Source: Acidobacteriota bacterium
GTDB lineage: Bacteria; Acidobacteriota; UBA6911
Length of the DNA stretch: 64,000 nucleotides
Reading direction: 5' to 3'
Assembly (NCBI GenBank): GCA_016929335.1
Contig: JAFGIY010000082.1
Coordinates: 87,813-151,812, forward strand
The translations under genes and the position numbers were made by a program. Under the pieces are notes generated by a model. That model was not told the origin of the DNA. It worked only from the letters and a program-made list of their open reading frames with translations, and searched no databases. Of the stretch, positions 33,001 through 41,630 are shown piece after piece (position 1 is the first letter of the stretch; each line of letters begins with the position of its first letter).

Positions 33001-33676
33001 CGTCGAGCTGCGCGTAAAATGCCGCTTTTCTGACAAACCAGGAGAGTCCTCCGTCGCGCAGACGGGCGAAACGCTTCTCGGCTTCCGAGCGCGAGGGAAG
33101 ATAATCCGGCCACGGCCAATCTTCCCCTTCCAGCCATGCCCGAAAATAGGTTTGTTCGTCTGCATAGATGACGCGGTCGTCGAGCAGGCTGAGGAAATCT
33201 TCAGACGCTTTGCCGCTTTCGCGCAACTCTTGTTCGAGATCCAGGAATGCATCCAGATTCGCTGCAGCAGCAGGCAATGCCGGCGGCGCTTTGAGCGCCG
33301 GCAGCGGAAAATCTTTCAACTGAATCCGGGATAATAAAAAGCGGACGCCGAAGTAATCATAGTCGTCTATAAAGCTGGCGACGGCAGGGGAAGCGAGCAG
33401 AGATTGCCATTCCGGGCGTATTTGAGCCGTGGCTGTTTCAATGGTGATGGCCCCGACCTCAACAGCCAGCTCAAGCAGCGCAAGGAAGTCGAGGGCATTG
33501 TCGGTGCGATCGCGCAGTTGCGTCTCCGATCTGGTAAGTATGGGACCTTCCCAGTGAGGGCGGAGAAGACGACGGCGTTCCGCCTCCGAAAGCGGAGCCA
33601 GTTGTTTGAAAGCGCGGAGTGCCGCCTCGATATCAATGGCTTCGTAAAGACGGTTCAACACCTGTTTTTCATCCAT
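30002..33676 (-). CDS. Large membrane patatin-like phospholipase
   Basis: 1224 residues. An N-terminal unknown helical region (1-385) precedes a patatin-like fold split by a membrane insert. GLAFSGGGIRSATFNLGV near residue 395 is the oxyanion-hole motif; DYLSSVSGGGYIGAWL near 427 carries the nucleophilic Ser as SGGG rather than the common GTSAG; and VNVSDGGHFENLALYELI near 1054 carries the catalytic Asp. Between the Ser and Asp lie about eight to ten hydrophobic helices (roughly 485-870). Patatins hydrolyse acyl esters of lipids with a Ser-Asp dyad, which looks intact. The start is supported by CAGGGGAAAT. A divergent Ig-like membrane protein lies 165 bp upstream, on the other strand. Function in the cell is unknown. 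Confidence 0.9.
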   Translation of the reverse strand: MDEKQVLNRLYEAIDIEAALRAFKQLAPLSEAERRRLLRPHWEGPILTRSETQLRDRTDNALDFLALLELAVEVGAITIETATAQIRPEWQSLLASPAVASFIDDYDYFGVRFLLSRIQLKDFPLPALKAPPALPAAAANLDAFLDLEQELRESGKASEDFLSLLDDRVIYADEQTYFRAWLEGEDWPWPDYLPSRSEAEKRFARLRDGGLSWFVRKAAFYAQLDGPTQARFAVYDVYWLGRIFSAEIRQSGEVRNIDKPWIESLIAGFPENPSELNQNLRRFIKTEIGVRDRSRRDEQVRLGKLYYQFGKEHPGTHSLEAALQLAHGRLRGAFARACNWIQGTPLDEAAPVAADSQDAFVRWDAVSRTERSRIAQLRRERFLPEDSEDLCGLAFSGGGIRSATFNLGVLEALRKLDLLRHFDYLSSVSGGGYIGAWLIANCKRKQFWIKREADWNNAIRHLRRFSNYLSPKVGLLSADTWSMAAIWIRNTLLVQLLVTLFISLCLMVPRIAHFVYAWWSTSPGGFTIWIPYILLSFGVAGVALNLLNIPRLSKWPRIPRYGQSSAQSLIVIPMMLSAFLIAATLWSQSGKEPFSAWADYSDIFIGALYHWILPLAFMIICIGLLSISALRRFDVSAVSIAIGATVVSSILLYSELCGIMKLFHHFRTGSPREYLQAFLVGPPFILFAFIFAVVLQIGFLGENSRENKREWWGRLGAWLGIYGFGWLLAASAAYLGPLVIPTLKSLKWPAIGGWAVTTLSGILAGCSSSTNGDKSSSISGRVLDIVAKVAPTVFIAGVFIFIAHVIHALLVLNVCDQNCGDNFWAELSIIEKSPEAILGLALAVAAILAICAWRFDINIFSLNCFYRNRLVRCYLGASRGDDRDPQPFTQFDTEDDFPVHELFKPDEKLGELQYTGPYPIINCAVNLGSTSELDLHTRHSASFFITPDYIGSQRPQSDKILFAKLDPQMSSGRLPLLGQAIAVSGAAANPNMGYHTSSSVAFLMTLFNVRLGWWFANPRENAGGGLSPGFSLWYLIKELFGSAGEDSRFVNVSDGGHFENLALYELIRRRCRVIIACDAECDKKLAFGSLGNLIRIAYVDFGARVKIDVSDIHPDKDRDNTSRRSFAIGTIEYCDGSRGVLIYLKSSLTGSEDESIQQYKASHADFPHETTGDQFFSEDQFESYRWLGHHIAMEALSSLQGTPNLPAAAELLSMKTGSSRGLAP

Positions 33677-33841
33677 GTCGAAGATTTCCCCTGTGAAATT
33701 ATAATGACAATAATCTATGCAGAAGCCGGCTTCGAGTATATAACAGATCCCCTATTAAACGATAGCAGCAGGACAAACGAAGGCCATGAACTCAGCCATA
33801 TCAAAGATCTCATTGTTCCCCTTTTTGCAGGGTTCAAAATA

Positions 33842-34270
33842 ATGCAGCTGAAAAATTTGTCTGCGCGCAAGCTGCTGATTTTTACATGCATCGCCTTTGC
33901 AGCAGTGGCAATTTATCTGGGCTGGATTTTTTATTCACGATGGAGAAGCAATCAGGAATTGATCCAGCGATTGAGGGCGCCTGTCGCGGCGCGCGATCGC
34001 GCTATCGCTGAGGCCTATGGAGGCGGCATGAAGATTATGTCCTTCTATGCCGTGCCTCAAACGATCCGCCGGGGTGAAACCGCTCAGCTCTGCTATGGCG
34101 TAGTCAACGCGGAAAGTGTTCGCATTGAACCGCCGCCCGTTGAGGATATTTGGCCGTCGCGCTCGCGCTGTGTTTCCATCGCGCCTCAAAAAGATGCCGT
34201 CTACAGGTTTATTGCCAGGGACTCGAAGGGAAAGACCAAAACCGCCGATCTGACCGTAACCGTGCGTTAG
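33842..34270 (+). CDS. Small membrane protein with Ig-like extracytoplasmic domain
   Basis: About 142 residues if started at ATG 33842; the same frame is open from 33404 but that part overlaps the patatin gene antisense and is not credible, and ATG 33704 is a further alternative. A membrane anchor (LLIFTCIAFAAVAIYLGWIF) is followed by a domain with FYAVPQTIRRGETAQLCYGV, VNAESVRIEP and a C-terminal strand TKTADLTVTV, the pattern of a small Ig-like or beta-sandwich domain I associate with acidobacterial surface proteins. The divergent arrangement with the patatin-like gene suggests a shared regulatory region. Confidence 0.65.
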   Translation: MQLKNLSARKLLIFTCIAFAAVAIYLGWIFYSRWRSNQELIQRLRAPVAARDRAIAEAYGGGMKIMSFYAVPQTIRRGETAQLCYGVVNAESVRIEPPPVEDIWPSRSRCVSIAPQKDAVYRFIARDSKGKTKTADLTVTVR

Positions 34271-34307
34271 GCAGAATGAGAATCAGATTGTTATATAGCA
34301 TAGTGGG

Positions 34308-34470
34308 TCCGGCCTTCAGAGACTGCCTCAAAGCGTGGCAACCAGAATAAAAATCGGGGAGGCGATGACGCAATCTGCATAAGCAAAGATTTCCATGTGT
34401 AAGAGATATTTATGCCTGATCTTTTGCTTGCAGCAACATGTCGCGGCTGAAGCCGCGATCCACATAAGAG
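34308..34470. repeat. Composite hairpin element, partial copy
   Basis: Begins with GTCCGGCCTTCAGAGACTGCCTCA, continues through GCGATGACGCAATCTGCATAAGCAAAG, the 29-bp stretch shared inverted with 27970-27998, and ends in a hairpin core near 34440-34466. The left hairpin core of the full element is missing. No gene is seen in 34271-34600. Confidence 0.7.
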
Positions 34471-34600
34471 GAATGGAAATCTTTCGGGAGCGTCGGCGTC
34501 CTTTTCTTTTAGGGAGAATTCCGCTTTGTTCTGCTAATATGCCTCGGCACATTGAGGGAACCGTTGCCGGAGCTCCCGGCTTGAAGTCTGGCATTGCCGT

Positions 34601-35887
34601 ATGAATAATCGACCTGCTGCTCTTTCAAATTCCTTTGAAAACAAGCCCCGCATCTTTTACGGATTCATCATCGCCGCTGCAGCCTTCTTCGTCCTGTTTG
34701 CCGCCTATGGCGTCCGATTTGCCTACGGCGTATTTTTCACGCCGATGGCAGGGGAATTGCACATGAACGCCGCAACCACATCTGCGGCCTATTCGATCTC
34801 CTTCTTTATGGAAGGCGTCTTTTCTCTGATATCCGGCGGATTGGCCGACAGGTACGGTCCGCGAATCGTCCTCTCTCTTTCCAGCATTCTTGTTGCTGCG
34901 GGTTATTGCCTGATGCCGCTTGTGCATTCTCCGTGGCAGCTGTATCTGTTTTACGGAATCATCCTGGGAATCGGGATGGGAGCCATGTTTGTGCCGCTGG
35001 TCTCCATGACGGCGCGGTGGTTCAATGCCCGCCGTAATCTGATGACCGGCATTGTTTCCAGCGGAGCGGGAGCCGGAATGATTGTAGTTCCTTCTTCCAC
35101 GGCACATCTCATCGAAAGCTACGGCTGGAGATCCTCTTTCCTGATAATCGGCATTGTGGTGCCGGTAATCATTTTCATAGCAGCGCAGTTCATGCGGAGG
35201 GATCCGCAGTCGGCCGGAACTGTCCCTTACGGCACGGCCGGAAAGACACCGGCAAACGGATCGCCGGCGGAAGGACACAGCCTTCAAGCGGCGCTGCGAA
35301 GCTCCCAGTTCTGGGTCGTCTTTGTTATGGTCTTCTGGTTCAGCGTGATCTCGATGGCGTATAACGTCCATATTGTGCCCGATGCAATCAGTGCCGGAAT
35401 GCCCCCGACCTCGGCGGCGCAAATCCTGGCTTTGACCGGAGCCTTGATGCTTGCAGGCAGAATTCTGCTGGGAACAATAGCAGATAGAACGGGGAACAAA
35501 CCGATATTCCTGTTTTGTTTCATCCTGTCCACGATCGGATTTATTTTAATTTCCTTTGTACAAGCACACTGGGCTTTCTTTGCTCTGGCGGTGATGATCG
35601 GATTTTCGCAGGGAGGCGTCGGAAGCTCGCAATCGCCGTTGATCGCTTCGCTGTTCGGGCTCAGGTCGCATGGTTTGATCTTCGGTTTCCTGGGGCTCGG
35701 CAACACTTTTGGAGCCGCAGTGGGACCTCTGCTCACCGGATTCATGTACGATCTGACAGGCAGCTACAATCGGGCTTTATTAATGTGCGCCGCCGCCAGC
35801 CTGATCTCGCTTGCTTTGGCTTTCTTTATCAAGTCGGAGGAAGTGGAGTCCGGCATGAGCCTGGAAACACAACAAATCGAAGAGTAA
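34601..35887 (+). CDS. OFA-type MFS transporter
   Basis: 428 residues, 12 hydrophobic helices in two blocks of six separated by a hydrophilic loop near 205-230. The N-terminal GFIIAAAAFFVLFAAYGVRFAYGVFF and the loop GGLADRYGPRIVL are typical of the oxalate:formate antiporter (OFA)/monocarboxylate-porter branch of MFS; TARWFNARRNLMTGIVSSGAG is its conserved central loop. A small organic acid is the likely substrate, but the family is broad. No strong ribosome binding site is seen; the nearest candidate is weak. Stand-alone. Confidence 0.88.
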   Translation: MNNRPAALSNSFENKPRIFYGFIIAAAAFFVLFAAYGVRFAYGVFFTPMAGELHMNAATTSAAYSISFFMEGVFSLISGGLADRYGPRIVLSLSSILVAAGYCLMPLVHSPWQLYLFYGIILGIGMGAMFVPLVSMTARWFNARRNLMTGIVSSGAGAGMIVVPSSTAHLIESYGWRSSFLIIGIVVPVIIFIAAQFMRRDPQSAGTVPYGTAGKTPANGSPAEGHSLQAALRSSQFWVVFVMVFWFSVISMAYNVHIVPDAISAGMPPTSAAQILALTGALMLAGRILLGTIADRTGNKPIFLFCFILSTIGFILISFVQAHWAFFALAVMIGFSQGGVGSSQSPLIASLFGLRSHGLIFGFLGLGNTFGAAVGPLLTGFMYDLTGSYNRALLMCAAASLISLALAFFIKSEEVESGMSLETQQIEE

Positions 35888-35947
35888 TCATTTATTACCG
35901 TCCCTCGATTGTGATTGCAGAGGTGCGAACATCCGGATGTGTGCGGC

Positions 35948-36487
35948 ATGAAATATTATCATTGGGCATCGGAACCGGTACGGCTGCGCAGGATGAGCTA
36001 TCTGCAAAGCGGGCATCCGAAGCCGAATGGTCTCTGGTTTGACGTAGACGAGGATTGGAGGCGATGGTGCGAGGCCATGCAGTTCCGCCTTGAAAACCTG
36101 CGCTATCGGCACACGGTGACCATTCTCGACACTTCGCGCATACTTTACCTTCGAACAGCCAGGGAGATCGACGTGTTTACGCGGAGGTACGGGCGAGATC
36201 TTTCCGGCGGCATCCGGCTCCTGCAGAGCGCCAAAGAGCTCGACGCATTTGCACGCCGGTATGGACGAAATCTCTTCAGCGAGATCCGATCACAATTTTC
36301 CAGCTACATTATGTGGGGAGAGGTTGCAGAAAAGCACAGCGGCATCATCATTGTTCCGTATACACATTCAAGGCGCGATACCTACCTCTGGTATTACGGC
36401 TGGAACTGCGCCGGCGGATGCATCTGGGACACCGGCACAATCCGCTTGGGCCGGCCTTGCTTTCAAGGTTTGCCCCGGCCGATGTAG
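35948..36487 (+). CDS. Uncharacterised protein with an internal duplication
   Basis: About 179 residues from the ATG of KYYHWASEPV. N-terminal YYHWASEPVRLRRMSY, the PNGLWFDVDEDWRRWCEAM block and the C-terminal WYYGWNCAGGCIWD belong, as far as I can recall, to a small widespread family of unknown function found in bacteria and phages; the YHW-start and W-C core remind of ADP-ribosyltransferase-like toxins but that is not demonstrated. Residues about 82-125 contain a duplicated unit (RTAREIDVFTRRYGRDLSG and QSAKELDAFARRYGRNLFS). The 3 prime end overlaps the convergent neighbour by 25 bp. Confidence 0.65.
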   Translation: MKYYHWASEPVRLRRMSYLQSGHPKPNGLWFDVDEDWRRWCEAMQFRLENLRYRHTVTILDTSRILYLRTAREIDVFTRRYGRDLSGGIRLLQSAKELDAFARRYGRNLFSEIRSQFSSYIMWGEVAEKHSGIIIVPYTHSRRDTYLWYYGWNCAGGCIWDTGTIRLGRPCFQGLPRPM

Positions 36488-37626
36488 TGAGTCATGATCA
36501 GGTCGTAATAGTCCTTGTATCGGCCTGCGTCAAAGTCCTTCAGAAATACCGAAATCTTTTGCAGCATGGTGCAAAACGTGTAGCCCGGCAGCCGTTCCGG
36601 ATGGCCGTAATAGGAGAATGTGGAGCGGATCATCAGGCTCCGGTCGTCGGCCGGCAGTTTCTTGACATTTTTTGCGAATTCGGAGAATTGCTCGTAAGAG
36701 CCCCAGTCGAGCAGAACAATTTCCACATTGGAGACATAAAAGACCGAAACGGTCAATCCGCGCTTCCGGAGATAGGCTCCCACGGACGCCAGAGCTTTCT
36801 TTCCCGAGAAATCGCCCACAACAGGAATGATGAGATTTTTGCGCTGCATTTCCCGCACGAAATTATAATCATTCGTGCCGGCGAGAAAATTGCCCTGCTT
36901 CCCTTTCAGGTCCTTCATGGAGAGAATCTGCATGAGATCCGGCATGCCGCCAAAACCTCGGCCTCCTCCACGCCCCCTGCGCATGCCCGGCGTCATTCCA
37001 ATCTGAAAGCCCCAGTCGCGAAAACTCCGATACACAAATTCCAGGCTTTCCTGATCTTCCGCCGATAAAGGAAAATGAAATTCTTCCTGAATGGATTTGC
37101 GGATCGCAGCAAGGTTTTTTGCATAAGCTTTATCGTCGGCGCGAATATCGGATACAAGCGACAGCATCTCATCCAATGAAACATCGGCTGACGGGATCTT
37201 GTCTGCCGGCAGCGGCCTGCTCAGGAGATATGACAGGAACTGTGCGCGGGTAGGGGAGAGATGAAAGATAGCTTTGTACATCAAATGCTGAATCATCGCC
37301 TGACGCCGAATGTCCACAATGAAAGCGATCTGAGGACGGATTTTGGCGATATAAGTGAAGTTCTGTTCCGGCCCGACGCCGATGTATGCGCCGCCGCCTG
37401 CGCCAAGCTCCTTTAACTTATCCAGGATGGTCAGATAGGAATCTTCACTGGAAATGAAATTGTCCGAGAAGAAATAGCCGCCATCTTCGGAGAGCTCCCG
37501 GATCAGACGGGCGAATTCATCGGAGGGCAGTCCGGGCAATTCAGCAGAAACCGCCTGACTAATGGAAGCGATGATCAGGAAAACAGCAAGGATCCAGGGG
37601 AACAGGCCAATTTTTCTTAAGCTCAT
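36463..37626 (-). CDS. Secreted protein, LIC_10091-like, methyltransferase-type motif
   Basis: About 387 residues. A signal peptide is clear (IGLFPWILAVFLIIASISQAVSA). GAYIGVGPEQNFTYIAKIRP followed by QIAFIVDIRRQAMIQHLMYK resembles a Rossmann-type glycine motif followed by an acidic residue, and I associate the pattern with the LIC_10091-like family. A Gly/Arg-rich loop (MRRGRGGGRGFGG) interrupts the middle. The second of two ATGs (37626) is preferred because of GGGGGG a few bases ahead. Its function is not established; an exported SAM-type fold would be unusual because SAM is cytoplasmic. Confidence 0.7.
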   Translation of the reverse strand: MSLRKIGLFPWILAVFLIIASISQAVSAELPGLPSDEFARLIRELSEDGGYFFSDNFISSEDSYLTILDKLKELGAGGGAYIGVGPEQNFTYIAKIRPQIAFIVDIRRQAMIQHLMYKAIFHLSPTRAQFLSYLLSRPLPADKIPSADVSLDEMLSLVSDIRADDKAYAKNLAAIRKSIQEEFHFPLSAEDQESLEFVYRSFRDWGFQIGMTPGMRRGRGGGRGFGGMPDLMQILSMKDLKGKQGNFLAGTNDYNFVREMQRKNLIIPVVGDFSGKKALASVGAYLRKRGLTVSVFYVSNVEIVLLDWGSYEQFSEFAKNVKKLPADDRSLMIRSTFSYYGHPERLPGYTFCTMLQKISVFLKDFDAGRYKDYYDLIMTHYIGRGKP

Positions 37627-37724
37627 TTTCATCCCCCCGTAATTTGATCAGTTGCTGAAGTCAATCTACTGGAAATTCCCGCCGGAATCCACTGTTGATT
37701 CAATTCGGAGTGCTGGGGATGGAG

Positions 37725-38324
37725 TTATTTCCGTTTTCTCAATGCCGAGGGGAGGGAGGACCATTTGCGGGAGGAGGGAAGGCGGTGAGGGGTTACAGAT
37801 TCGCTTACGTAACGCACATCCTCCACAGAATAGAACGCATTGGGATTGTATTTTTTTATTGTATTTACGATGGGCTCAATATCACTGCGTTCCGCGACGG
37901 TAAAGACAACCTTCACCGGGCCTGTCGCCCCTTCAGCGTTAAGCACGGTCACACCATATCCTGATGACCGGAGGAATGCGACGAGTTCATCGGCCTCACC
38001 GCGTATGATCGCGCGGATTATGACTCTGCCGATTGAGATCCTGTTCTCAATGATGATGCCCACGATATTGCCCGCGGCAAAACCCGCGGCATACGCAATG
38101 AAACAGAGGGGATTGTTTATCCTCTGAAATATCTGGCGTATGACCAGGAGCCAGATCAGGACTCCGAAGAAACCGCTGATAGCCGCATAATATCTCAGAT
38201 TCCTGTTGATGAAGATAATGCGCAGCGTATCCAGGCTCACATCCGTTATGCGGGCGAAGAAAATCAGCAATGGCAGGATAGCCCATGCATATAGATTTGA
38301 GTCAAAGAATTCCGGCAAGTTCAC
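37725..38324 (-). CDS. DUF5698/DUF2179 membrane protein (UPF0316)
   Basis: 199 residues. Three hydrophobic helices occupy 14-110 (AWAILPLLIFFARITDVSL, DTLRIIFINRN, AAGFAAGNIVGIIIE), the DUF5698 region. Residues about 115-180 are the soluble DUF2179 domain (GYGVTVLNAEGATGPVKVVF, IEPIVNTIKKYNPNAFYSVE), a small ferredoxin-like fold. These proteins are bacterial inner-membrane proteins without a proven function. It starts with GTG after TAAGGCGG. The C-terminal tail is Ser/Arg/Lys-rich. Confidence 0.88.
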   Translation of the reverse strand: MNLPEFFDSNLYAWAILPLLIFFARITDVSLDTLRIIFINRNLRYYAAISGFFGVLIWLLVIRQIFQRINNPLCFIAYAAGFAAGNIVGIIIENRISIGRVIIRAIIRGEADELVAFLRSSGYGVTVLNAEGATGPVKVVFTVAERSDIEPIVNTIKKYNPNAFYSVEDVRYVSESVTPHRLPSSRKWSSLPSALRKRK

Positions 38325-38566
38325 GAGTTTGTCCGCCTTAATAGGAGAAAGACGAATACTAATACCGATTCACGGCAATAACCAGACCGGAACAGCCTTT
38401 AGAATATCATCCGGAGGCAGCAGCCTCCCCGGCAACATGCCGAAAATTGTGATCACACCTGTTCCCGGCCGCCTACCATGTGTACCACAAACGCGGGTCC
38501 ATGATAAGATGAGTCCCTATTAACGTGAGGAGCGGTGCAATCCTAATTAAAACAGGGAGATGAAAC

Positions 38567-40180
38567 ATGGTGGAATTCAAATATCAGGATCCATTCCCTC
38601 TGTCTGACGATGATACAACCTATCGACTGCTGACCAGGGATTACGTCAGTGTTGCCCGGTTCGAAGGCGAAGAGATACTCAGGATCGATCCTGAAGCACT
38701 GACATTTTTGGCAAACCAGGCGCTGCGGGATGTCTCTTTCCTTCTGCGGCCCAGACACAACGAACAGGTAGCCGGGATTCTGACGGATCCTGAGGCATCC
38801 AATAATGACCGCGGCGTTGCCATTGCCATGTTGCGCAACGCGGAGGTTTCCGCCAAATTTGAGCTGCCCTTCTGCCAGGATACGGGCACCGCAACCATCA
38901 TAGGCAAAAAGGGGCAGAAAGTCTGGACGGGCTGCAAGGATGAAGAACTTCTCTCCAAAGGCGTTTTCAAAACATACACCGAAGAGAATCTGCGCTATTC
39001 CCAGACTATCCCGCTGGACATGTATAAGGAGATTAATTCCGGCTGCAATCTTCCCGCTCAAATCGATCTCTATGCGACCGAAGGGAGTGAATATACGTTC
39101 CTGTTCATTGCCAAGGGCGGCGGCAGCGCGAACAAGACTTTTCTGTTCCAGGAGACAAAAGCGCTGCTGAATCCCGAGAGTCTGGAAAAGTTTCTGATAG
39201 CCAGGATGAAAACGCTCGGCACGGCGGCTTGTCCTCCCTATCACCTGGCTTTCGTAATCGGCGGCACCAGCGCTGAAAGCACACTTAAGACCGTCAAGCT
39301 CGCGTCGGCCGGTTATCTGGATCATCTGCCGACGGTCGGCAATCCGGGCGGCCAGGCTTTCCGCGACCTGGAGATGGAAGCCAGAATGCTCAAGGCGGCC
39401 CAGGCGTCCGGTATCGGCGCACAGTTCGGCGGCAGGTATTTTGCCCATGACGTCCGCGTAATTCGACTGCCGAGGCATGGGGCCTCCTGTCCGGTCGGAA
39501 TGGGAGTGTCCTGCTCAGCCGACCGCAACATTAAGGCGAAAATCAACAAAGACGGTATCTGGCTCGAGCAGATGGATACCAATCCGGGCCGCTTGATTCC
39601 CGAAAGATACCGGGGCAAGCACACCCACGGCGTTGTTAAAATCAATCTGAACCAGCCGATGAAACAGATACTGGCCGAATTGAGCAAGTATCCGGTCGCC
39701 ACTCAGCTGTCCTTGAACGGCACGATTATCGTCGGCCGTGATATCGCGCACGCGAAGTTCAAGGAGCTTCTCGATGCCGGCAAGCCGTTGCCGGACTATC
39801 TGAAGGACCATCCGATTTATTATGCCGGACCGGCCAAGACACCTCCGGGCAAACCTTCCGGTTCCTTCGGACCAACAACGGCCGGCCGCATGGATTCGTA
39901 CGTCGATCTGCTGCAGCAGAACGGCGGTTCATTGATCATGATCGCCAAAGGGAACCGGTCGAAACAGGTAACCGATGCCTGCAGGAAATACGGCGGTTTC
40001 TATCTCGGCTCCATCGGCGGCCCGGCCGCAGTGCTGGCCGAAGAAAATATCAAGAAGGTGGAATGTATTGATTATCCCGAGCTGGGAATGGAAGCTGTCT
40101 GGAGAATCGAAGTCGAAGATTTTCCGGCTTTCATTCTGGTGGACGACAAAGGCAACGATTTCTATAGCAGCCTGCTTTAA
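38567..40180 (+). CDS. Fumarate hydratase class I, single chain
   Basis: 537 residues. The alpha and beta halves are fused as in FumA/Fum[21 protein letters not shown] (cluster Cys near 103), [20 protein letters not shown] (Cys near 222) and [18 protein letters not shown] (Cys near 308) supply the three ligands of an oxygen-sensitive [4Fe-4S] cluster. The C-terminal beta half contains [19 protein letters not shown] and [20 protein letters not shown]. It interconverts fumarate and L-malate in the TCA cycle. AACAGGGAGATGAAAC precedes the ATG. An oxygen-sensitive fumarase fits an anaerobic or microaerobic lifestyle. Confidence 0.95.
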   Translation: MVEFKYQDPFPLSDDDTTYRLLTRDYVSVARFEGEEILRIDPEALTFLANQALRDVSFLLRPRHNEQVAGILTDPEASNNDRGVAIAMLRNAEVSAKFELPFCQDTGTATIIGKKGQKVWTGCKDEELLSKGVFKTYTEENLRYSQTIPLDMYKEINSGCNLPAQIDLYATEGSEYTFLFIAKGGGSANKTFLFQETKALLNPESLEKFLIARMKTLGTAACPPYHLAFVIGGTSAESTLKTVKLASAGYLDHLPTVGNPGGQAFRDLEMEARMLKAAQASGIGAQFGGRYFAHDVRVIRLPRHGASCPVGMGVSCSADRNIKAKINKDGIWLEQMDTNPGRLIPERYRGKHTHGVVKINLNQPMKQILAELSKYPVATQLSLNGTIIVGRDIAHAKFKELLDAGKPLPDYLKDHPIYYAGPAKTPPGKPSGSFGPTTAGRMDSYVDLLQQNGGSLIMIAKGNRSKQVTDACRKYGGFYLGSIGGPAAVLAEENIKKVECIDYPELGMEAVWRIEVEDFPAFILVDDKGNDFYSSLL

Positions 40181-40284
40181 GCCGTTTTTCTTGGGATGAT
40201 TTGTCGCCAACTGGCTGCAAAAATTTAGACCGCGGATTCTCACCGATCTTCACGGATCTGAATACCCATTATCCGGAAGGGATT

Positions 40285-41595
40285 GTGTCATCTAAAAGTT
40301 CCTGGAAATTCTCCGGCACATTCTGGATCGCAAACGGCGTTGAGCTGCTGGAGCGGGCGTCGTTCTATGCGGTCTTTATCACCTTCACGCTTTATCTGTC
40401 CAACATCGTGGGCTTCAATGACATTCAGGCTGCCTGGCTGGGCGGATTTTATGCGGCCGGGGTATATTTCCTGCCTCCATTCGCCGGAGCATATGCCGAT
40501 AAAATGGGTTTTCGACGGGCAATGCTGCTTGCTTTCGCTCTTCTGTCTATCGGTTTCTTCTCTCTCGGAGCGATGCCGTATAAACCTGCCGTGGTTCCGG
40601 CGATCGTGCTGCTCATCATCGGCGGCTCATTTATCAAGAGCCTTATTACGGGTACCGTTGCGAAAACATCCACCTCTGCGCAGCGGGCCCGCGCATACTC
40701 CATCTTTTACGGCATGGTCAACGTCGGATCGTTTTCCGGCAAATCCATTGCCTATCCGCTGCGCCTGAATCTCGGGCTGGAATCCATCAATTATTTTTCC
40801 GCGATTCTGTGCTTCATTGCGGTGGTTGTAGTCTTTTTCCTCTACAGAGACATCAGTGCCGATGGAGAGGGCAAGAGTCTGAAAGAGGTGTGGGCCGGAT
40901 TGATCAAGGTAATCAGCAAACCGAGACTCGTCACGCTCATTCTCATCATATCGGGATTCTGGATGATCCAGCATCAGATGTATGCAACCATGCCCAAATA
41001 TGTCATCCGCCTTGTGGGCAGAGAAGCATCACCGGAATGGATTGCGAATGTGAATCCGGCAGTTGTCGTCCTGTTTGTGGTGATTATCACGCAGATTATG
41101 AAAAAAGCCGAGGCGATCACCGCCATGAACATCGGCATGCTCCTCATGCCCATTTCTGCTCTCTGTATGGCTTCGAGCCCGCTGCTGGCGTCGACTTTCG
41201 GCTCGCCCGTACAGCTGCCTCTGGGTATTTCGGCACATCCCATTACGGTTATGCTTATTGTCGGAATTATTCTTCAGGGGCTGGCAGAATGTTTTATATC
41301 GCCCCGTTATCTCGAGTTTTTCTCGAAGCAGGCCCCGAAGGGGGAAGAAGGACTGTACCTGGGATTCGGGCATCTGCATTCCTTTGTCGCCAACATCCTC
41401 GGGTTCGGCCTTTCCGGATATCTGCTGACAAAGTACTGTCCCGATCCCAGGACATTGTCTCCCGGCGATATGAATACGGCTTATGCCCACGCCAATTATA
41501 TCTGGTACTACTTTGCCGTCATCGGGCTCGTATCCGCTGCGGCCTTGTTCATCTACGCCAAAGTGACGAAGATGGCGGATGCGAAGAAAGAATAA
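40285..41595 (+). CDS. MFS transporter (POT/PTR-like)
   Basis: About 436 residues. I start at GTG 40285, which follows CCGGAAGGG; the open frame reaches back to 40201 without a ribosome binding site. Twelve hydrophobic helices are visible. NGVELLERASFYAVFITFTL near the N-terminus carries the E-R-x-x-(F/Y) pattern (ExxERFxYY-like) of proton-dependent oligopeptide (POT) transporters, and DKMGFRRAMLLAF is the cytoplasmic loop. This suggests proton-coupled uptake of peptides or a related solute. It follows the fumarase by 104 bp. Confidence 0.82.
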   Translation: MSSKSSWKFSGTFWIANGVELLERASFYAVFITFTLYLSNIVGFNDIQAAWLGGFYAAGVYFLPPFAGAYADKMGFRRAMLLAFALLSIGFFSLGAMPYKPAVVPAIVLLIIGGSFIKSLITGTVAKTSTSAQRARAYSIFYGMVNVGSFSGKSIAYPLRLNLGLESINYFSAILCFIAVVVVFFLYRDISADGEGKSLKEVWAGLIKVISKPRLVTLILIISGFWMIQHQMYATMPKYVIRLVGREASPEWIANVNPAVVVLFVVIITQIMKKAEAITAMNIGMLLMPISALCMASSPLLASTFGSPVQLPLGISAHPITVMLIVGIILQGLAECFISPRYLEFFSKQAPKGEEGLYLGFGHLHSFVANILGFGLSGYLLTKYCPDPRTLSPGDMNTAYAHANYIWYYFAVIGLVSAAALFIYAKVTKMADAKKE

Positions 41596-41607
41596 AGCGC
41601 TTCTGTC

Positions 41608-41629
41608 GGGGACACTGGTGACCGTCCCC
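41608..41629. repeat. GGGGACACTGGTGACCGTCCCC hairpin, copy 1
   Basis: A 22-bp imperfect palindrome (GGGGAC, ten central bases, GTCCCC) just after the POT-like gene. A near-identical copy lies at 42232-42254, so the two bracket the HD-domain gene. Confidence 0.75.
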
Positions 41630-41630
41630 G

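Noticed and set aside
33404..33841. N-terminal extension of the Ig-like membrane protein
   Set aside because: These codons overlap the start of the patatin-like gene antisense, and a good start with a membrane anchor lies at 33842.
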